A stretch of DNA of 64,000 bases from Arthrobacter yangruifuii (GCF_009192775.1 NZ_VTFX01000001.1:806001-870000), one strand, 5' to 3'; shown: positions 7,249-16,874, numbered from the stretch's first letter. Notes: generated by a model not told the origin, from the letters alone. Program-made: numbers and translations.

Positions 7249-8759
7249 GCGTGCGTACCTTTCTGCTGCCGGATCTCGGCGAAGGCCTGACCGAAGCTGA
7301 ACTCGTGACCTGGCTGGTGGCCGTAGGGGACATCGTGGCGGTGGACCAGCCTGTGGCGGAAGTGGAGACAGCCAAGTCGCTGGTGGAAGTGCCCTCCCCC
7401 TTCGCAGGCCGTGTGGCGCAGCTGCACGGCCGTGCCGGGGAGAGTGTCGACGTCGGGCGTCCGCTGATTTCGGTGGAGACCGCAGTTGCCGCGGCGGCCG
7501 CAGGACAAAGCGCTGCGGGGGAGGCCTACCGGGAGGAAGAGAAGGCAGGATCGGGCAATGTCCTCATCGGCTATGGCACCCCGGCCGGCGGCCGGTCTTC
7601 GCGCCGCACGCGTGCAGCGAGGGCAGGCATGGCCGGGTTCCGGGGTGTTGGACCTGAGGCTCCCGGCCACGCTAGGGCAATGCCCGCAGCTGCCGGTCCG
7701 GAGATGTCCGGAGCCGCAAGGCAGGAAGCTCCGCGGTGCATTTCTCCTCTGGTCCGGCGTTTGGCCCGGGATGCCGGGCTGAAGCTGGCAGAGGTCTCCG
7801 GCAGTGGACCCGACGGGCTGATCCTGCGCCGCGATGTCGAAGCCGCCATGGCTCCGGCCACCCGAGCGGGCGGACCCGCCGGAACTGCCGTAGACGCCGG
7901 ACATGCCGGACAGGCTGGAACTGCCGGGCCTGCCGTAGACGCCGAAACCGTGACCGCAGCCGTAACCGGAACCGTCACCGCAGTCGGAACCGACCGGCGG
8001 ACGGGGCTTGCCGTCGCTTCGCGAACACCGGTCACCGGGCCACGGCGCACCATTGCTGCGAATCTGAGCCGCAGCCGCAGCCTCATTCCGGAAGCTACTG
8101 TCTGGGTGGATGTTGATGCCACGGCCCTGATGGACCTGAGGACGGACTTGTCGCAGCAGCGGCAGGAGGCCCCCTCGCTGCTGGCCTTCCTGGCCCGTTT
8201 CGCCCTGGCCGGACTGGCCCGGTTCCCCGAGCTGAACACCCGCTTCGTCCCTGCGGCAGGGGACGCCGGCCAGAGCCCTCCGCGGAACCCGGGGGAGGGC
8301 CGCGAAGAACAGCAGGCCGTGATCGAAACCTTCGACGGCGTCAACCTGGGTATTGCGGTCCAGACCGGCCGGGGATTGATGGTCCCCTCGGTCCGGCGGG
8401 CGGACACCTTGACCACCCGGGGCCTGGATACGGAAATCCGCCGCCTCACCACGGCCGCCCAGGCGGGCAAGGCAACACCTGGTGAACTCTCCTCGGGCAC
8501 CTTCACCCTGAACAACTACGGTGTCTACGGCGTGGACGGCAGCGCGGCAATCATCAATTATCCGGAATCAGCCATCCTCGGCGTGGGGCGCATCATCGAG
8601 AAACCCTGGGTAGTTTCCGGCCAACTCGCGGTTCGCAGAGTCACCCAGCTGACCCTGGTTTTCGACCACCGGGTCTGCGACGGTGCGGCAGCCGGCGGTT
8701 TCCTGCGCTACGTTGCGGACGCCGTCGAAAGTCCGGGACGCATCCTGGCAGACCTGTAA
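7245..8759 (+). CDS. bkdC: Dihydrolipoamide acyltransferase (E2) of the branched-chain 2-oxoacid dehydrogenase
   Basis: 504-residue E2 core. It has one N-terminal lipoyl domain with the lipoylated Lys at residue 44 (VETAKSLVEVPSP), a peripheral-subunit-binding domain near 163-200 (ISPLVRRLARDAGLKLAEV), an Ala/Gly/Thr/Val-rich linker near 205-250, and a catalytic acyltransferase domain with DHRVCDG at 474-480. The ATG at 7245 overlaps the E1beta stop and has GGGGGA 6 bases upstream. There is no E3 gene nearby, so the complex must use a dihydrolipoamide dehydrogenase encoded elsewhere. Confidence 0.9.
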   Translation: MSVRTFLLPDLGEGLTEAELVTWLVAVGDIVAVDQPVAEVETAKSLVEVPSPFAGRVAQLHGRAGESVDVGRPLISVETAVAAAAAGQSAAGEAYREEEKAGSGNVLIGYGTPAGGRSSRRTRAARAGMAGFRGVGPEAPGHARAMPAAAGPEMSGAARQEAPRCISPLVRRLARDAGLKLAEVSGSGPDGLILRRDVEAAMAPATRAGGPAGTAVDAGHAGQAGTAGPAVDAETVTAAVTGTVTAVGTDRRTGLAVASRTPVTGPRRTIAANLSRSRSLIPEATVWVDVDATALMDLRTDLSQQRQEAPSLLAFLARFALAGLARFPELNTRFVPAAGDAGQSPPRNPGEGREEQQAVIETFDGVNLGIAVQTGRGLMVPSVRRADTLTTRGLDTEIRRLTTAAQAGKATPGELSSGTFTLNNYGVYGVDGSAAIINYPESAILGVGRIIEKPWVVSGQLAVRRVTQLTLVFDHRVCDGAAAGGFLRYVADAVESPGRILADL

Positions 8760-8820
8760 TAAGTGGAACGGGCAGCCGCACGCGATAGGTTGGAATTTGG
8801 CCGGGAGAAGGAAAACTGAC

Positions 8821-9681
8821 ATGACCGAAACACCGCAGCACGTCACCACTGCCCACCGCGGATGGCAGGAGGTGGCACCCCGGATCTGGGTGCGCGCCAA
8901 TGCCGCTTTTGCCGTGAACACCGGGCTGGTGATCGGAGATGAGCGTGCCCTGCTCATTGATACCGGAGCCGGTCCGGGGATGGCGCAGGAGATTTACGAC
9001 GCCGTCCGGATGCTGACGGACCTTCCCCTGACTGCGGTGAACACGCACGCCCACTTTGACCACTACTTCGGCAACGCGCTGATGCTCGCCAACGGCGTGG
9101 AGGATATCTGGGCCACTGCCGGATGCGCCGCCAGTATCCGGGAGAACGGAAACAGCCAGCGTCCGCAGGCCGCCGACGCGGAACCGGAAATGGCTGTGGC
9201 CATGGGCGGAAACACGGAGCTCGCCGAGCCCACGAAACTGGTGGAGGACGCCCCTGTGGACCTTGACCTGGGCGGGATCTCTGTGACTCTTTTCCACCTC
9301 GGACGCGGCCATACGGATCATGATCTGCTGGTGGGTGCCGGGGATGTCCTGTTCACTGGAGACCTCGTGGAACAGGGGGCCGACCCCGCCTTTGAGGACG
9401 CGTTCCCGAAGGATTGGATCCGCACCCTGGGGAAAATCGCGGCGCTCGAGGACCTGTACACCGTCTTCGTTCCGGGCCACGGCAAACCCGTCAGCGTGGA
9501 TTTCATCACCACCCAGATGAACAAGATGCGTACCGCCGTCGCCGTCACCCGCAGCGCCATGGACCAGGCCTCGGTGGACATGACGAAGGCGATCCCCATC
9601 CTGCCGTACGGTCCGGACCAGTCCCGGGCGCTGCTCACCCGGCTGCGGACCCTCGCCCGGTGGAGGTGGCTCCAGAAGTAA
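8821..9681 (+). CDS. MBL-fold metallo-hydrolase
   Basis: Metallo-beta-lactamase-fold hydrolase of 286 residues with the metal-binding motif THAHFDH (H76, H78, D80, H81). Further ligand regions are HLGRGHTDHD, LFTGDLVEQGAD and PGHGKPV. The substrate cannot be read from the sequence. The ATG has a strong Shine-Dalgarno (GGGAGAAGG). A TAGGTT box at 8786-8791 with a GTGGAA element 17 bases upstream could be its own promoter, separate from the bkd operon that ends 61 bases earlier. Confidence 0.85.
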   Translation: MTETPQHVTTAHRGWQEVAPRIWVRANAAFAVNTGLVIGDERALLIDTGAGPGMAQEIYDAVRMLTDLPLTAVNTHAHFDHYFGNALMLANGVEDIWATAGCAASIRENGNSQRPQAADAEPEMAVAMGGNTELAEPTKLVEDAPVDLDLGGISVTLFHLGRGHTDHDLLVGAGDVLFTGDLVEQGADPAFEDAFPKDWIRTLGKIAALEDLYTVFVPGHGKPVSVDFITTQMNKMRTAVAVTRSAMDQASVDMTKAIPILPYGPDQSRALLTRLRTLARWRWLQK

Positions 9682-9710
9682 CCCGGGCCGGGCGGGCACC
9701 CGTTCAGCGG

Positions 9711-9722
9711 TAGTCTGGGGCC
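9711..9722 (+). promoter_or_regulatory. Promoter -10 for a leaderless transcript of the MFS gene
   Basis: TAGTCT at 9711-9716 is followed by exactly six bases and then the GTG at 9723. There is no Shine-Dalgarno sequence. The predicted transcription start coincides with the first base of the start codon. Confidence 0.5.
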
Positions 9723-10940
9723 GTGCCAGCGGACGATTTCAGCCTTCGGAAAATTGCCATCCCTGCCTACGGCCCCACCCTGCTCTACGGCCTGGCGACC
9801 GGGGCGATCCTGCCGGTAATTGCGCTCAGCGCCCGCGGACTGGGTGCCACCGTGGCGCTGGCGGCGCTGGTCATCACCCTTACCGGAGTCGGTTCGCTGC
9901 TGACCAATGTGCCGGCCACCATCGTGACCACCCGCTTCGGCGAGAAGTGGGCCCTCGTCGCCGCGTCGGCCTGGTGCGCGCTGGCCATGGTCCTTGCCGC
10001 GTCCGTTCCGGTGCTGTGGGTGTTCGCGGTGGCCGTTTTTATGGTCGGCATGGCCGGCTCGGTGTTTGGACTGGCCCGGCAGAGCTACCTGACAGAGGCC
10101 GTTCCGGTGTATTTTCGGGCGCGGGCCCTGTCCACGCTCGGTGGAGTGAACCGCATCGGTGTGTTCATCGGCCCCTTTGCCGCTGCCGGCGCCATCTCCT
10201 TGTTCGGTACCGCGGGAGCCTACTGGGTAGGTGCTGCGGCGGCCGTCGGTGCCGGGATCCTCAGCCTTCAGGTACCGGATCTTGCCGTCCGGTCTCCCGG
10301 GGCCGGTGCCGCGGTATCAGCGCCCGACGCCGGCCCCGCACCCACGGTACGGTCCATCCTGCGCAGCCACGCCAGGGTGTTCCGGACCATCGGCATCGGG
10401 GTGCTGCTGATCGCAGCCGTCCGTGCCACCCGCCAGGCCGTGATTCCGCTCTGGGGCCAGCACATCGGACTGGATCCCACAGCCACGGCACTGATCTACG
10501 GGCTCTCCGGAGCCATCGACATGCTTATCTTCTATCCCGCCGGCAAGGCCATGGACACCTGGGGGAGGCGTTCGGTGGCTGTGCCGTGCATGCTGATCAT
10601 GGGGCTGGGACTCGGGTTGCTGCCGCTGGCTTCCGAAGCAACCGGACTTCTCCTGGCAGCACTGCTGATCGGGTTCGGCAACGGCATCGGATCCGGGATT
10701 GTCATGACCCTGGGGGCGGATTTCTCGCCCTCGCCCGGACGCCCCCAGTTCCTGGGCATCTGGCGTCTGCTGGCGGATATCGGAACCATGGCCGGTCCCG
10801 GTATCCTCTCCGGCGTCACGGCCGCGGCGTCACTGTCGGCAGGGATCGGGGCCACCGCGGTCCTGGGACTGCTGGGGGCTGTGGTGCTGTGGACCTGGGT
10901 TCCCGGCCGGAAGGCCGCCGTCGGCTCCATCACGGGCTGA
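9723..10940 (+). CDS. MFS transporter
   Basis: 405-residue hydrophobic protein with about twelve predicted membrane segments. A short loop motif (AMDTWGRRSVAVP) in the second half resembles the conserved MFS loop 8-9 signature. A hydrophilic Ala/Pro-rich central loop (SPGAGAAVSAPDAGPAP) separates the two six-helix halves, as usual for the superfamily. The substrate is not recognisable; drug efflux is a common role for such proteins. The GTG start is supported by the TAGTCT-N6 promoter just before it. Convergent with the PAP2 gene 25 bases downstream. Confidence 0.8.
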   Translation: MPADDFSLRKIAIPAYGPTLLYGLATGAILPVIALSARGLGATVALAALVITLTGVGSLLTNVPATIVTTRFGEKWALVAASAWCALAMVLAASVPVLWVFAVAVFMVGMAGSVFGLARQSYLTEAVPVYFRARALSTLGGVNRIGVFIGPFAAAGAISLFGTAGAYWVGAAAAVGAGILSLQVPDLAVRSPGAGAAVSAPDAGPAPTVRSILRSHARVFRTIGIGVLLIAAVRATRQAVIPLWGQHIGLDPTATALIYGLSGAIDMLIFYPAGKAMDTWGRRSVAVPCMLIMGLGLGLLPLASEATGLLLAALLIGFGNGIGSGIVMTLGADFSPSPGRPQFLGIWRLLADIGTMAGPGILSGVTAAASLSAGIGATAVLGLLGAVVLWTWVPGRKAAVGSITG

Positions 10941-10965
10941 GCCGCCGTTCAGCGCGCGGGGGCCG

Positions 10966-11886
10966 CTAGCGCCGGGCAGACCCGCGGTCGGGGTCTCCGG
11001 CCTGTTGGCTGAAAAGCCAGCAGGCGAGGGAACTGACCAGATAGCCCACGCCCACAATGAGGGTCAGCCCCGCCCAGAAATACAGCGGCACGGCGGAGGT
11101 GACGGCCGCCGGATGCCAGCGGGCATAGGAGTACAGGCCCAGGCTCCCGGCCGTCGCCAGCACCCCGGGCACGGCACAGAGCAGGGCAACCGCCCTGGCG
11201 GACCACTGCGCGGCTCCCTTGGCTGGCCAGCGGTTCCAGTCGGGGTTGGTCCGCATCATCACCAGGCCGCCGACCAGTGTCCATGCTGCAACCACCAGAA
11301 GCGAGGCGACGACGTCGGCCGGCCGGTGCCACAGGTTCAGGAAGGTGGCAGCACCCGCGAGCACGGCGTAGCTGCCCCCGAAGAGCGCTGCCAGCGGCCG
11401 CCAGCGCGGTGAGGCGAGCAGGAAGACCGCGGCGGCAGCAGAAGCGGCAAGCGTGGTGTGGCCGGACGGCAGCGAATTGAAGTCCAGTGTCACCACCCCG
11501 CGGTCGGGCCGGTCCAGCACGGTCCGCTTCAGCAGCTGACTGCTGATGTTCGCCGCTGCGAAGGTGCCCAGGGCAATGACTGCCGGGGAAATCCGGTGCC
11601 GCAGGATGGTCACAAACACCACCACAATCACGGCAATAAACACCGAGATCAGCGGCAGCTCGTCGAGGAAGGCGATAACCGGCCGTTCGGTGGCCGGGGC
11701 AATCAGCTCGGCCTCCTTGAAGGCGGACTCATCAGCCAGTTGCCCGGTGGTGGTCCGGACGAAGAACCAGTAGGTAGCGGCAACACCGGCAGCACACAGC
11801 AAAGCGGCGAAAAGGAAAAGAGCCGGATTATGCGCAGCCGGCCGTTGGGCGCGGGCGCGCGGTGCCAGCAAATTGCGAGTATCCAT
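10966..11886 (-). CDS. PAP2-superfamily membrane phosphatase
   Basis: Integral membrane phosphatase of 306 residues with several hydrophobic helices. The three PAP2 signature regions are visible: KRTVLDRP at 120-127, PSGH at 140-143, and a third motif around H187 to D191 (LWHRPAD). The arrangement fits lipid or isoprenoid phosphate phosphatases such as phosphatidic acid or undecaprenyl-pyrophosphate phosphatases. It is divergent from menC, with 86 bases between the start codons. CAGTCT followed by seven bases precedes the ATG, so the transcript may be almost leaderless. Confidence 0.85.
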   Translation of the reverse strand: MDTRNLLAPRARAQRPAAHNPALFLFAALLCAAGVAATYWFFVRTTTGQLADESAFKEAELIAPATERPVIAFLDELPLISVFIAVIVVVFVTILRHRISPAVIALGTFAAANISSQLLKRTVLDRPDRGVVTLDFNSLPSGHTTLAASAAAAVFLLASPRWRPLAALFGGSYAVLAGAATFLNLWHRPADVVASLLVVAAWTLVGGLVMMRTNPDWNRWPAKGAAQWSARAVALLCAVPGVLATAGSLGLYSYARWHPAAVTSAVPLYFWAGLTLIVGVGYLVSSLACWLFSQQAGDPDRGSARR

Positions 11887-11960
11887 CTCTTCCAGACTGC
11901 CACATCATCTTGATGGTTACCTGTTCGCGGCAGCGGCCCCGGACGCCGGACGTCAAAGCG

Positions 11961-11972
11961 TAGGCTGGCAGG
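11961..11972 (+). promoter_or_regulatory. Promoter -10 for a leaderless menC transcript
   Basis: TAGGCT at 11961-11966, six bases, then GTG at 11973. The spacing is identical to that at 9711 and elsewhere in this window. Confidence 0.5.
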
Positions 11973-12974
11973 GTGCCGATGAGTCCTGACCTGTCCGTCC
12001 TCCTTGCCAATGCCCGCGTCGTCTCCATTCCCATGCGGGTGAAGTTCCGCGGCATCCTCCACCGGGAGGCCCTGCTGCTTTCCGGCCCGGCCGGCTGGGG
12101 AGAGTTCGCGCCGTTCCCGGAATACTCCGACGCTGAAGCTGTGCCCTGGCTTGCCTCCGCCCTTGAGGCCGCCTGGGAGGGCTACCCCGATCCGGTCCGC
12201 AGCTCCGTTCCGGTCAACGGCACGGTGCCTGCGGTCCCAGTCAACGAGGTGGAGCCCGTGCTGGCCCGGTTCGGGAACGTATCCGCCGTGAAGGTCAAGG
12301 TAGCGGAGGCCGGCCAGTCTCCACAGGAGGATCTGGCCCGGGTGGCCGAGGTGCGCCGGTTACTGCCCGACGCCGGGATCCGGGTGGATGCGAATGAGGG
12401 CTGGGACGTCTCCACCGCCGTCGACACGCTGACCGCGCTGGCCGGGGCCGGACTCGAATATGCCGAGCAGCCCGTCGCCGGGATCGCGGGCCTGCGTGCC
12501 GTGCGGACCGAGCTGCGCCGGCGCGGGGTTCCGGTGCTCATTGCCGCAGACGAAAGCGTCCGGAAGGAAAGCGATCCGCTGAAGGTTGCCCGGGAAGACG
12601 CAGCGGATCTGATCATCGTCAAAGCGGCTCCGCTGGGCGGTGTGCGCCGGGCGCTGGAGATCGTGGCGCAGGCCGGGCTGCCGGCGGTGGTGAGCTCTGC
12701 CATCGACACTTCCGTGGGGATCCGCACCGGTGTGGCGCTGGCCGCGGCACTGCCCGAGCTGCCGTACGCCTGCGGTCTGGGTACACTCTCGCTTATGGCC
12801 GGAGACGTCACCGGGGACTCCCTGGTTCCCGACGGCGGTGCCCTGGCCGTGCGGGACGTGCCCGTATCCGGAGAACTGCTGGAACGGTTTGCCGCCTCTC
12901 CTGAACGCAGCCGGTGGTGGCTGGACCGGCTGGAGCGGGTGCACGGACTCCCGGCGGCGCGTCCGCAGGGCTAG
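11973..12974 (+). CDS. menC: o-Succinylbenzoate synthase MenC
   Basis: Enolase-superfamily dehydratase that converts SHCHC to o-succinylbenzoate in menaquinone biosynthesis. The 333-residue protein has the catalytic KVK motif (K107, K109), metal ligands in RVDANEGW (near 139), YAEQPV and AADES, and the second catalytic Lys in IVKAAPLGG. The start is the GTG at 11973, supported by the TAGGCT-N6 promoter; an in-frame ATG lies two codons later. menD is encoded nearby on the same strand after one reverse-strand gene. Confidence 0.92.
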   Translation: MPMSPDLSVLLANARVVSIPMRVKFRGILHREALLLSGPAGWGEFAPFPEYSDAEAVPWLASALEAAWEGYPDPVRSSVPVNGTVPAVPVNEVEPVLARFGNVSAVKVKVAEAGQSPQEDLARVAEVRRLLPDAGIRVDANEGWDVSTAVDTLTALAGAGLEYAEQPVAGIAGLRAVRTELRRRGVPVLIAADESVRKESDPLKVAREDAADLIIVKAAPLGGVRRALEIVAQAGLPAVVSSAIDTSVGIRTGVALAAALPELPYACGLGTLSLMAGDVTGDSLVPDGGALAVRDVPVSGELLERFAASPERSRWWLDRLERVHGLPAARPQG

Positions 12975-13006
12975 CCGCGGAGGCAGCCGGCACGCCGTCG
13001 TCGTAC

Positions 13007-13417
13007 CTAGCGCAGCGTGTGGCCGGCTTCCCGCAGCAAGCCGCGGGCAAGCTCATACTTCGACGATGGAACCATAAGGATGTCTCCGTCAAAGGTCGAG
13101 ACCACAAACACCGGGCAGCCGGCGGCGGACAGCGGTCCGACGAGGGCCGTCACCACCCCGGTCAGTCCGAAGGGAATCGGGCCGGAGGCATAGAGTGCGG
13201 CCCAGGGTCCGTCGATTTCGGCATCTGCCGGGGCCAGCGCAGCGGGGCAGACAATGGAAAGCTCCTGCGGCGTGCGGGTGACGGACACAAATCCGCCCGG
13301 GAGCGCCGGTGACAATAGTCCGGCCGGGGTCTCCGCTGCCGCTGAAAGCCTGGCAATGACATAGTCGCCGGCGAGCGCGTGCAGCTCCACGGAAGGGCCG
13401 GGGGCTGGAAAGGGCAT
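13007..13417 (-). CDS. ACT-domain protein of the ACT_7/CASTOR-like type
   Basis: About 136 residues. The second half (EIDGPWAALYASGPIPFGLTG, then a CPVFVVSTFDGDILMVPS segment) matches the ACT_7-type fold found in small amino-acid-binding regulators related to aspartokinase C-terminal domains. No enzyme domain is attached, so a sensing role is likely but unproven. I chose the ATG at 13417 because AGGA lies 7 bases upstream; an ATG at 13474 would add 19 residues. It is convergent with menC. Confidence 0.75.
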   Translation of the reverse strand: MPFPAPGPSVELHALAGDYVIARLSAAAETPAGLLSPALPGGFVSVTRTPQELSIVCPAALAPADAEIDGPWAALYASGPIPFGLTGVVTALVGPLSAAGCPVFVVSTFDGDILMVPSSKYELARGLLREAGHTLR

Positions 13418-13534
13418 GGCAGGATCCTGATTCACTGGGTGTGCGGAAGGCTCCAACTGCAGAGCCGCGCTCATCGCACCCCATCATCATGCCAGCCCTC
13501 CGAGGCTGCTGGCCCATGCAGAAGTGGGGACACC

Positions 13535-13546
13535 TAGGATGGAAGG
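13535..13546 (+). promoter_or_regulatory. Promoter -10 for a leaderless menD transcript
   Basis: TAGGAT at 13535-13540, six bases, then GTG at 13547. A GGAAGG run touches the start codon and is too close to act as a ribosome binding site. Confidence 0.5.
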
Positions 13547-15280
13547 GTGACTGGAAACCCGCGCGCCTCCGACTCATCCGCCAACAGTTCCGAACCGATT
13601 TCCGGCAGCGGGCTCAGCTCGCTGCAGGCCGCCCGCTCTGCGCTCGCAGCCCTCGCAGCTGCCGGGGTGCGCGACGTCGTCCTGGCACCGGGATCGCGCA
13701 GCGCACCGTTGGCCTACGCATTGGCGGAAGCGGAACTGCAGGACCGGATGCGGGTACACGTGCGGATCGACGAACGGGTGGCCGGCTTCACTGCGCTGGG
13801 CCTGGCCCGCGGCGGGCGCCGTCCCGCAGCTGTGGTGACGACGTCGGGAACTGCCGTGGGTGAACTGCTGCCTGCGGTCATGGAAGCCCACCATTCCGGC
13901 ATCCCGCTGGTGGTCCTCTCCGCCGACCGGCCGGCGGAACTGCACGGCACCGGCGCCAACCAGACCACCGTGCAGCCGGGGATTTTTGCCCACTATCCGG
14001 TGGCGGCTGCGGATGTGGAGGCCGGCTCCGATCCTGCCGGACCCATTTCCGCCTTGCTGGACCGGCTCGGCAACGGGATTCCCGTGGGGCCGGTGCACGT
14101 GAACCTCCAGTTCCGTGATCCGCTGACTCCCGGAGAAACCGATCCGCTCTTCCTGGAAACGGGGGCTTTCGCGGAGGACCTTCCTGCTCCCTCCGCACCG
14201 GTTCCTGCCGAAGACCGGGTTCCCGCTGCCGATCCGCCGATTCCCGGCACGCACCGCACCGTGGTCGTGGCCGGCGACGGCGCCGGGGAAACCGCTGCAC
14301 TCTTTGCCCTGCGTGCCGGGTTGCCCCTGCTGGCGGAGCCGTCCTCCAACGCCCGCTTCGGTCCCAACGCCGTAGGCGCATACCGGCTGCTCCTGCAGGA
14401 CCTGGGGCCGCTGATCGAGCGCGTTGTGGTGTTTGGCCGGCCCACGCTGTCCCGTCCCGTGGCCGCACTGCTGGCCCGCACCGACGTCGAGAAGGCGCTT
14501 TACCTGCCGCGTCCGGTGAACTGGTTCGAGCCCGGACGGCGCCCGGAAACGATCATCAGCGATATCCCGGCGCTCTTCGACTTCGCCGGCACCGGGGCGC
14601 CTGACTGGCTGGAACAGTGGCGGACGGCGTCGGAGGCGGCACTGAACACGCTGAACAACCTGCTGGAGCAGCAGCAACAGCTCACGGGACTGCAGGTGGC
14701 GGACCTGGTGTGGGACGCTGCGGATGCCAACCTCGTGCTCGGTTCCTCCAACGTCATCCGGGATATGGACCTGGTGGCCTCCCCGGGCTGGCATCCGCTG
14801 GATGTGTACGCCAACCGCGGTCTGGCAGGTATCGACGGAACTATTTCCACGGCCACGGGCATTGCTCTGGCCAACGGCATTCCGACGCGTCTGCTGCTGG
14901 GGGACCTCACCTTCCTGCACGACGCCGGAGCGCTGCTCCTGGGGAACGGCGAGCAGGCACCGGACCTGCAGATCATCGTGCTGAACGACGGCGGCGGCGG
15001 CATCTTCACGGTCCTTGAACACGGCGCGCTGGGGGAGGATCCCCGCTACACGGCCCTGGTGGAGCGCTTCTTCGGCACGCCGCACCGCGCGGATCTGGCT
15101 GCACTGTGCCGCGGCTACGGTGTCCGGCACCGGCAGGTCCGCTCTGCCGATGAACTGGAGGCGGCACTGGCCGAACCGGTGAGCGGACTGTCCGTGCTGG
15201 AAGTAGGGACGGCACGGGAGACCCTGCGCAGCCTGCATCAGCAGGTGCAGGCCGCTGTGACGGCAGCGCTGCGGGGCTAG
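13547..15280 (+). CDS. menD: SEPHCHC synthase MenD
   Basis: Thiamine-diphosphate enzyme that condenses isochorismate with 2-oxoglutarate, the first committed step to menaquinone. The 577-residue protein has the N-terminal LAPGSRSAPLAYAL and DERVAGFTALGLARG motifs with the ThDP-activating acidic residue, TTSGTAVGELLPAVMEA, and the C-terminal GDLTFLHDAGALLLG cofactor-binding region. The first 25 residues are low-complexity Ser/Ala/Asn. The GTG start is supported by the TAGGAT-N6 promoter. menC, menF, menG and menJ are all within 10 kb. Confidence 0.95.
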   Translation: MTGNPRASDSSANSSEPISGSGLSSLQAARSALAALAAAGVRDVVLAPGSRSAPLAYALAEAELQDRMRVHVRIDERVAGFTALGLARGGRRPAAVVTTSGTAVGELLPAVMEAHHSGIPLVVLSADRPAELHGTGANQTTVQPGIFAHYPVAAADVEAGSDPAGPISALLDRLGNGIPVGPVHVNLQFRDPLTPGETDPLFLETGAFAEDLPAPSAPVPAEDRVPAADPPIPGTHRTVVVAGDGAGETAALFALRAGLPLLAEPSSNARFGPNAVGAYRLLLQDLGPLIERVVVFGRPTLSRPVAALLARTDVEKALYLPRPVNWFEPGRRPETIISDIPALFDFAGTGAPDWLEQWRTASEAALNTLNNLLEQQQQLTGLQVADLVWDAADANLVLGSSNVIRDMDLVASPGWHPLDVYANRGLAGIDGTISTATGIALANGIPTRLLLGDLTFLHDAGALLLGNGEQAPDLQIIVLNDGGGGIFTVLEHGALGEDPRYTALVERFFGTPHRADLAALCRGYGVRHRQVRSADELEAALAEPVSGLSVLEVGTARETLRSLHQQVQAAVTAALRG

Positions 15281-15420
15281 GACCCGGAGAGGGGACAGCA
15301 AGGAACCCTGCATCCTTACCGTGGGGTCCGGGGCAGCAGGACGGGGCCGCAGTTTACGGCATGGCACCGTCCTTGGACGACGTGCCGGTTCTGGTCGGGC
15401 GGTCTTGGGTGCTGGGCCGC

Positions 15421-15975
15421 TTAGGCGAGGATCCAGATGTCGATGCGGACACTCGACGGAAGCCGGGTTCCGGCACCTATCAGGATGCGTGAGGAGAGCC
15501 AGGACCATTCCGGCCCGCCCGCCAGGAACCGCGGCGTGCACCGGAAATAGATCCGTTCGGGGTCCACTTTGCCGCCGCGAACGAGGGTGGCTAGGTCCTC
15601 GGCCGATCCGGACCGGATCCCGAAATTCGAGACGTAGATCCGCTCTCCGGTGTCCGTTTCAATGGAGTACTTGGCTTCGAGCTCGGTGAGTGTCGCAGAG
15701 CGCAGCAGCTGGAAATCAGCCCCGCCCGGCAGCACCGTACCGTTGAGCTGCGGTCCCCTGACCGTCCCTCCGGTTATCGGGATGAGCCGCCGGGTGCCTT
15801 CCGCCGTGGGCCCGATCTCGACGGGATCGCCCACACTGATAAGCAGCGTGGCCAGGAAATCCAGGCCCGGGGCAGCCGGGGGCCCCGCGTCCGCCCGCGT
15901 GTCCTGTGGGGGCGGGCTGACGGTGGTGCGGGCGCCGGCGGCGTTATCCCCGGCCCCGGATCTCTGCGTGGTCAT
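15421..15975 (-). CDS. DUF3237 (UPF0311) family protein
   Basis: 184-residue soluble protein. From about residue 40 the family features are visible: IPITGGTVRGPQLNGTVLPG, a conserved ADFQLLRS, then EAKYSIETDTGERIYVSNFG and a C-terminal segment ending in IDIWILA. The function of DUF3237 is unknown; the fold is a small beta-barrel. The first 35 residues are Ala/Pro/Thr-rich. Start ATG 15975, seven bases after a TAGCCT box; a TTG at 15981 is the only longer option. The 140 bases between menD and this gene show nothing I can name. Confidence 0.78.
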   Translation of the reverse strand: MTTQRSGAGDNAAGARTTVSPPPQDTRADAGPPAAPGLDFLATLLISVGDPVEIGPTAEGTRRLIPITGGTVRGPQLNGTVLPGGADFQLLRSATLTELEAKYSIETDTGERIYVSNFGIRSGSAEDLATLVRGGKVDPERIYFRCTPRFLAGGPEWSWLSSRILIGAGTRLPSSVRIDIWILA

Positions 15976-16043
15976 GGACAAGAGGCTACCGGTGGCACGA
16001 ACGGAAGGGATGGCTTACCTGGCACCCGAGCCGGTGTAGGAAC

Positions 16044-16086
16044 AAAACGGACGGCCCTTCCGGACCGAAGTCCGGAAGGGCCGTCC
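16044..16086 (-). terminator. Rho-independent terminator of the amino-acid ABC transporter operon
   Basis: Perfect 16-base stem (16049-16064 with 16071-16086) and a 6-base loop. Read on the reverse strand it is followed by GTTTTG. It lies 30 bases after the ATPase stop codon. Confidence 0.88.
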
Positions 16087-16116
16087 GCGCCGGCAGGAAG
16101 CCGGTTGTGAATGAGT

Positions 16117-16869
16117 CTAGAGAACCTTCGAGAGGAACGCCCGGGTGCGTTCATGCTGCGGGTTGCCCAGGACGTCTTCGGGACGTCCCTGCTCCACCAC
16201 AACGCCGCCGTCCATAAAGACGACGCGGTCGCCGACTTCACGGGCGAAGCCCATCTCGTGGGTCACCACCATCATGGTCATGCCTTCCTCGGCAAGCTGA
16301 CGCATGACGGCAAGGACGTCGCCCACGAGTTCCGGGTCCAGCGCGCTGGTGGGCTCATCGAAGAGCATCATGTCCGGATCCATGGACAACGCGCGGGCAA
16401 TCGCCACACGCTGCTGCTGGCCGCCCGAAAGCTGCGCGGGGAATGCCGTGGCGCGGTCCTCCAGACCCACCTTGGCGAGGTTCTTCAGTGCCACCTTGGA
16501 GGCCTCTGCCTGGTCGCGCTTCTTTGCCCGGCGCTGTGCCAGCGTCAGGTTGCGCAGCACGTTCAGGTGGGGGAAGAGGTTGAACTGCTGGAAGACCATG
16601 CCGATCCGGGTGCGGACCTTGTCCAGGTCCGTGTCGGGATGGGTAATATCAACGCCCTCCACCAGGACGGTGCCGCTGGTGGGCTCCTCCAGGCGGTTGA
16701 CGCAGCGCAGCAGGGTGGACTTGCCTGAACCGGACGGACCGATCACGCAGACCACTTCGCCCTGGTCCACATGGAAGTCGATGCCCTTGAGCACCTCGTT
16801 GCTTCCGAAGGACTTGTGAAGGTTGCGGACCTCGATGGCAGGGCCGGAGGTGTTTTTGTCGACGCTCAT
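16117..16869 (-). CDS. Polar amino-acid ABC transporter ATP-binding protein (GlnQ-like)
   Basis: 250-residue ATPase of the polar amino-acid uptake family. Walker A is GPSGSGKST (44-52), the Q-loop is [11 protein letters not shown], the signature is LSGGQQQR (147-154), Walker B is LFDEP (169-173), followed by SALDPE and the H-loop in [12 protein letters not shown]. The ATG lies 5 bases after the permease stop, indicating one operon with the permease and the substrate-binding protein upstream. The substrate is probably Glu, Gln or a related amino acid; sequence alone cannot tell. Confidence 0.92.
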   Translation of the reverse strand: MSVDKNTSGPAIEVRNLHKSFGSNEVLKGIDFHVDQGEVVCVIGPSGSGKSTLLRCVNRLEEPTSGTVLVEGVDITHPDTDLDKVRTRIGMVFQQFNLFPHLNVLRNLTLAQRRAKKRDQAEASKVALKNLAKVGLEDRATAFPAQLSGGQQQRVAIARALSMDPDMMLFDEPTSALDPELVGDVLAVMRQLAEEGMTMMVVTHEMGFAREVGDRVVFMDGGVVVEQGRPEDVLGNPQHERTRAFLSKVL

Positions 16870-16874
16870 GGCTG

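Noticed and set aside
13574-15541. A long reverse-strand frame opposite menD
   Set aside because: menD is unambiguous on the + strand; the antisense product has no family features.
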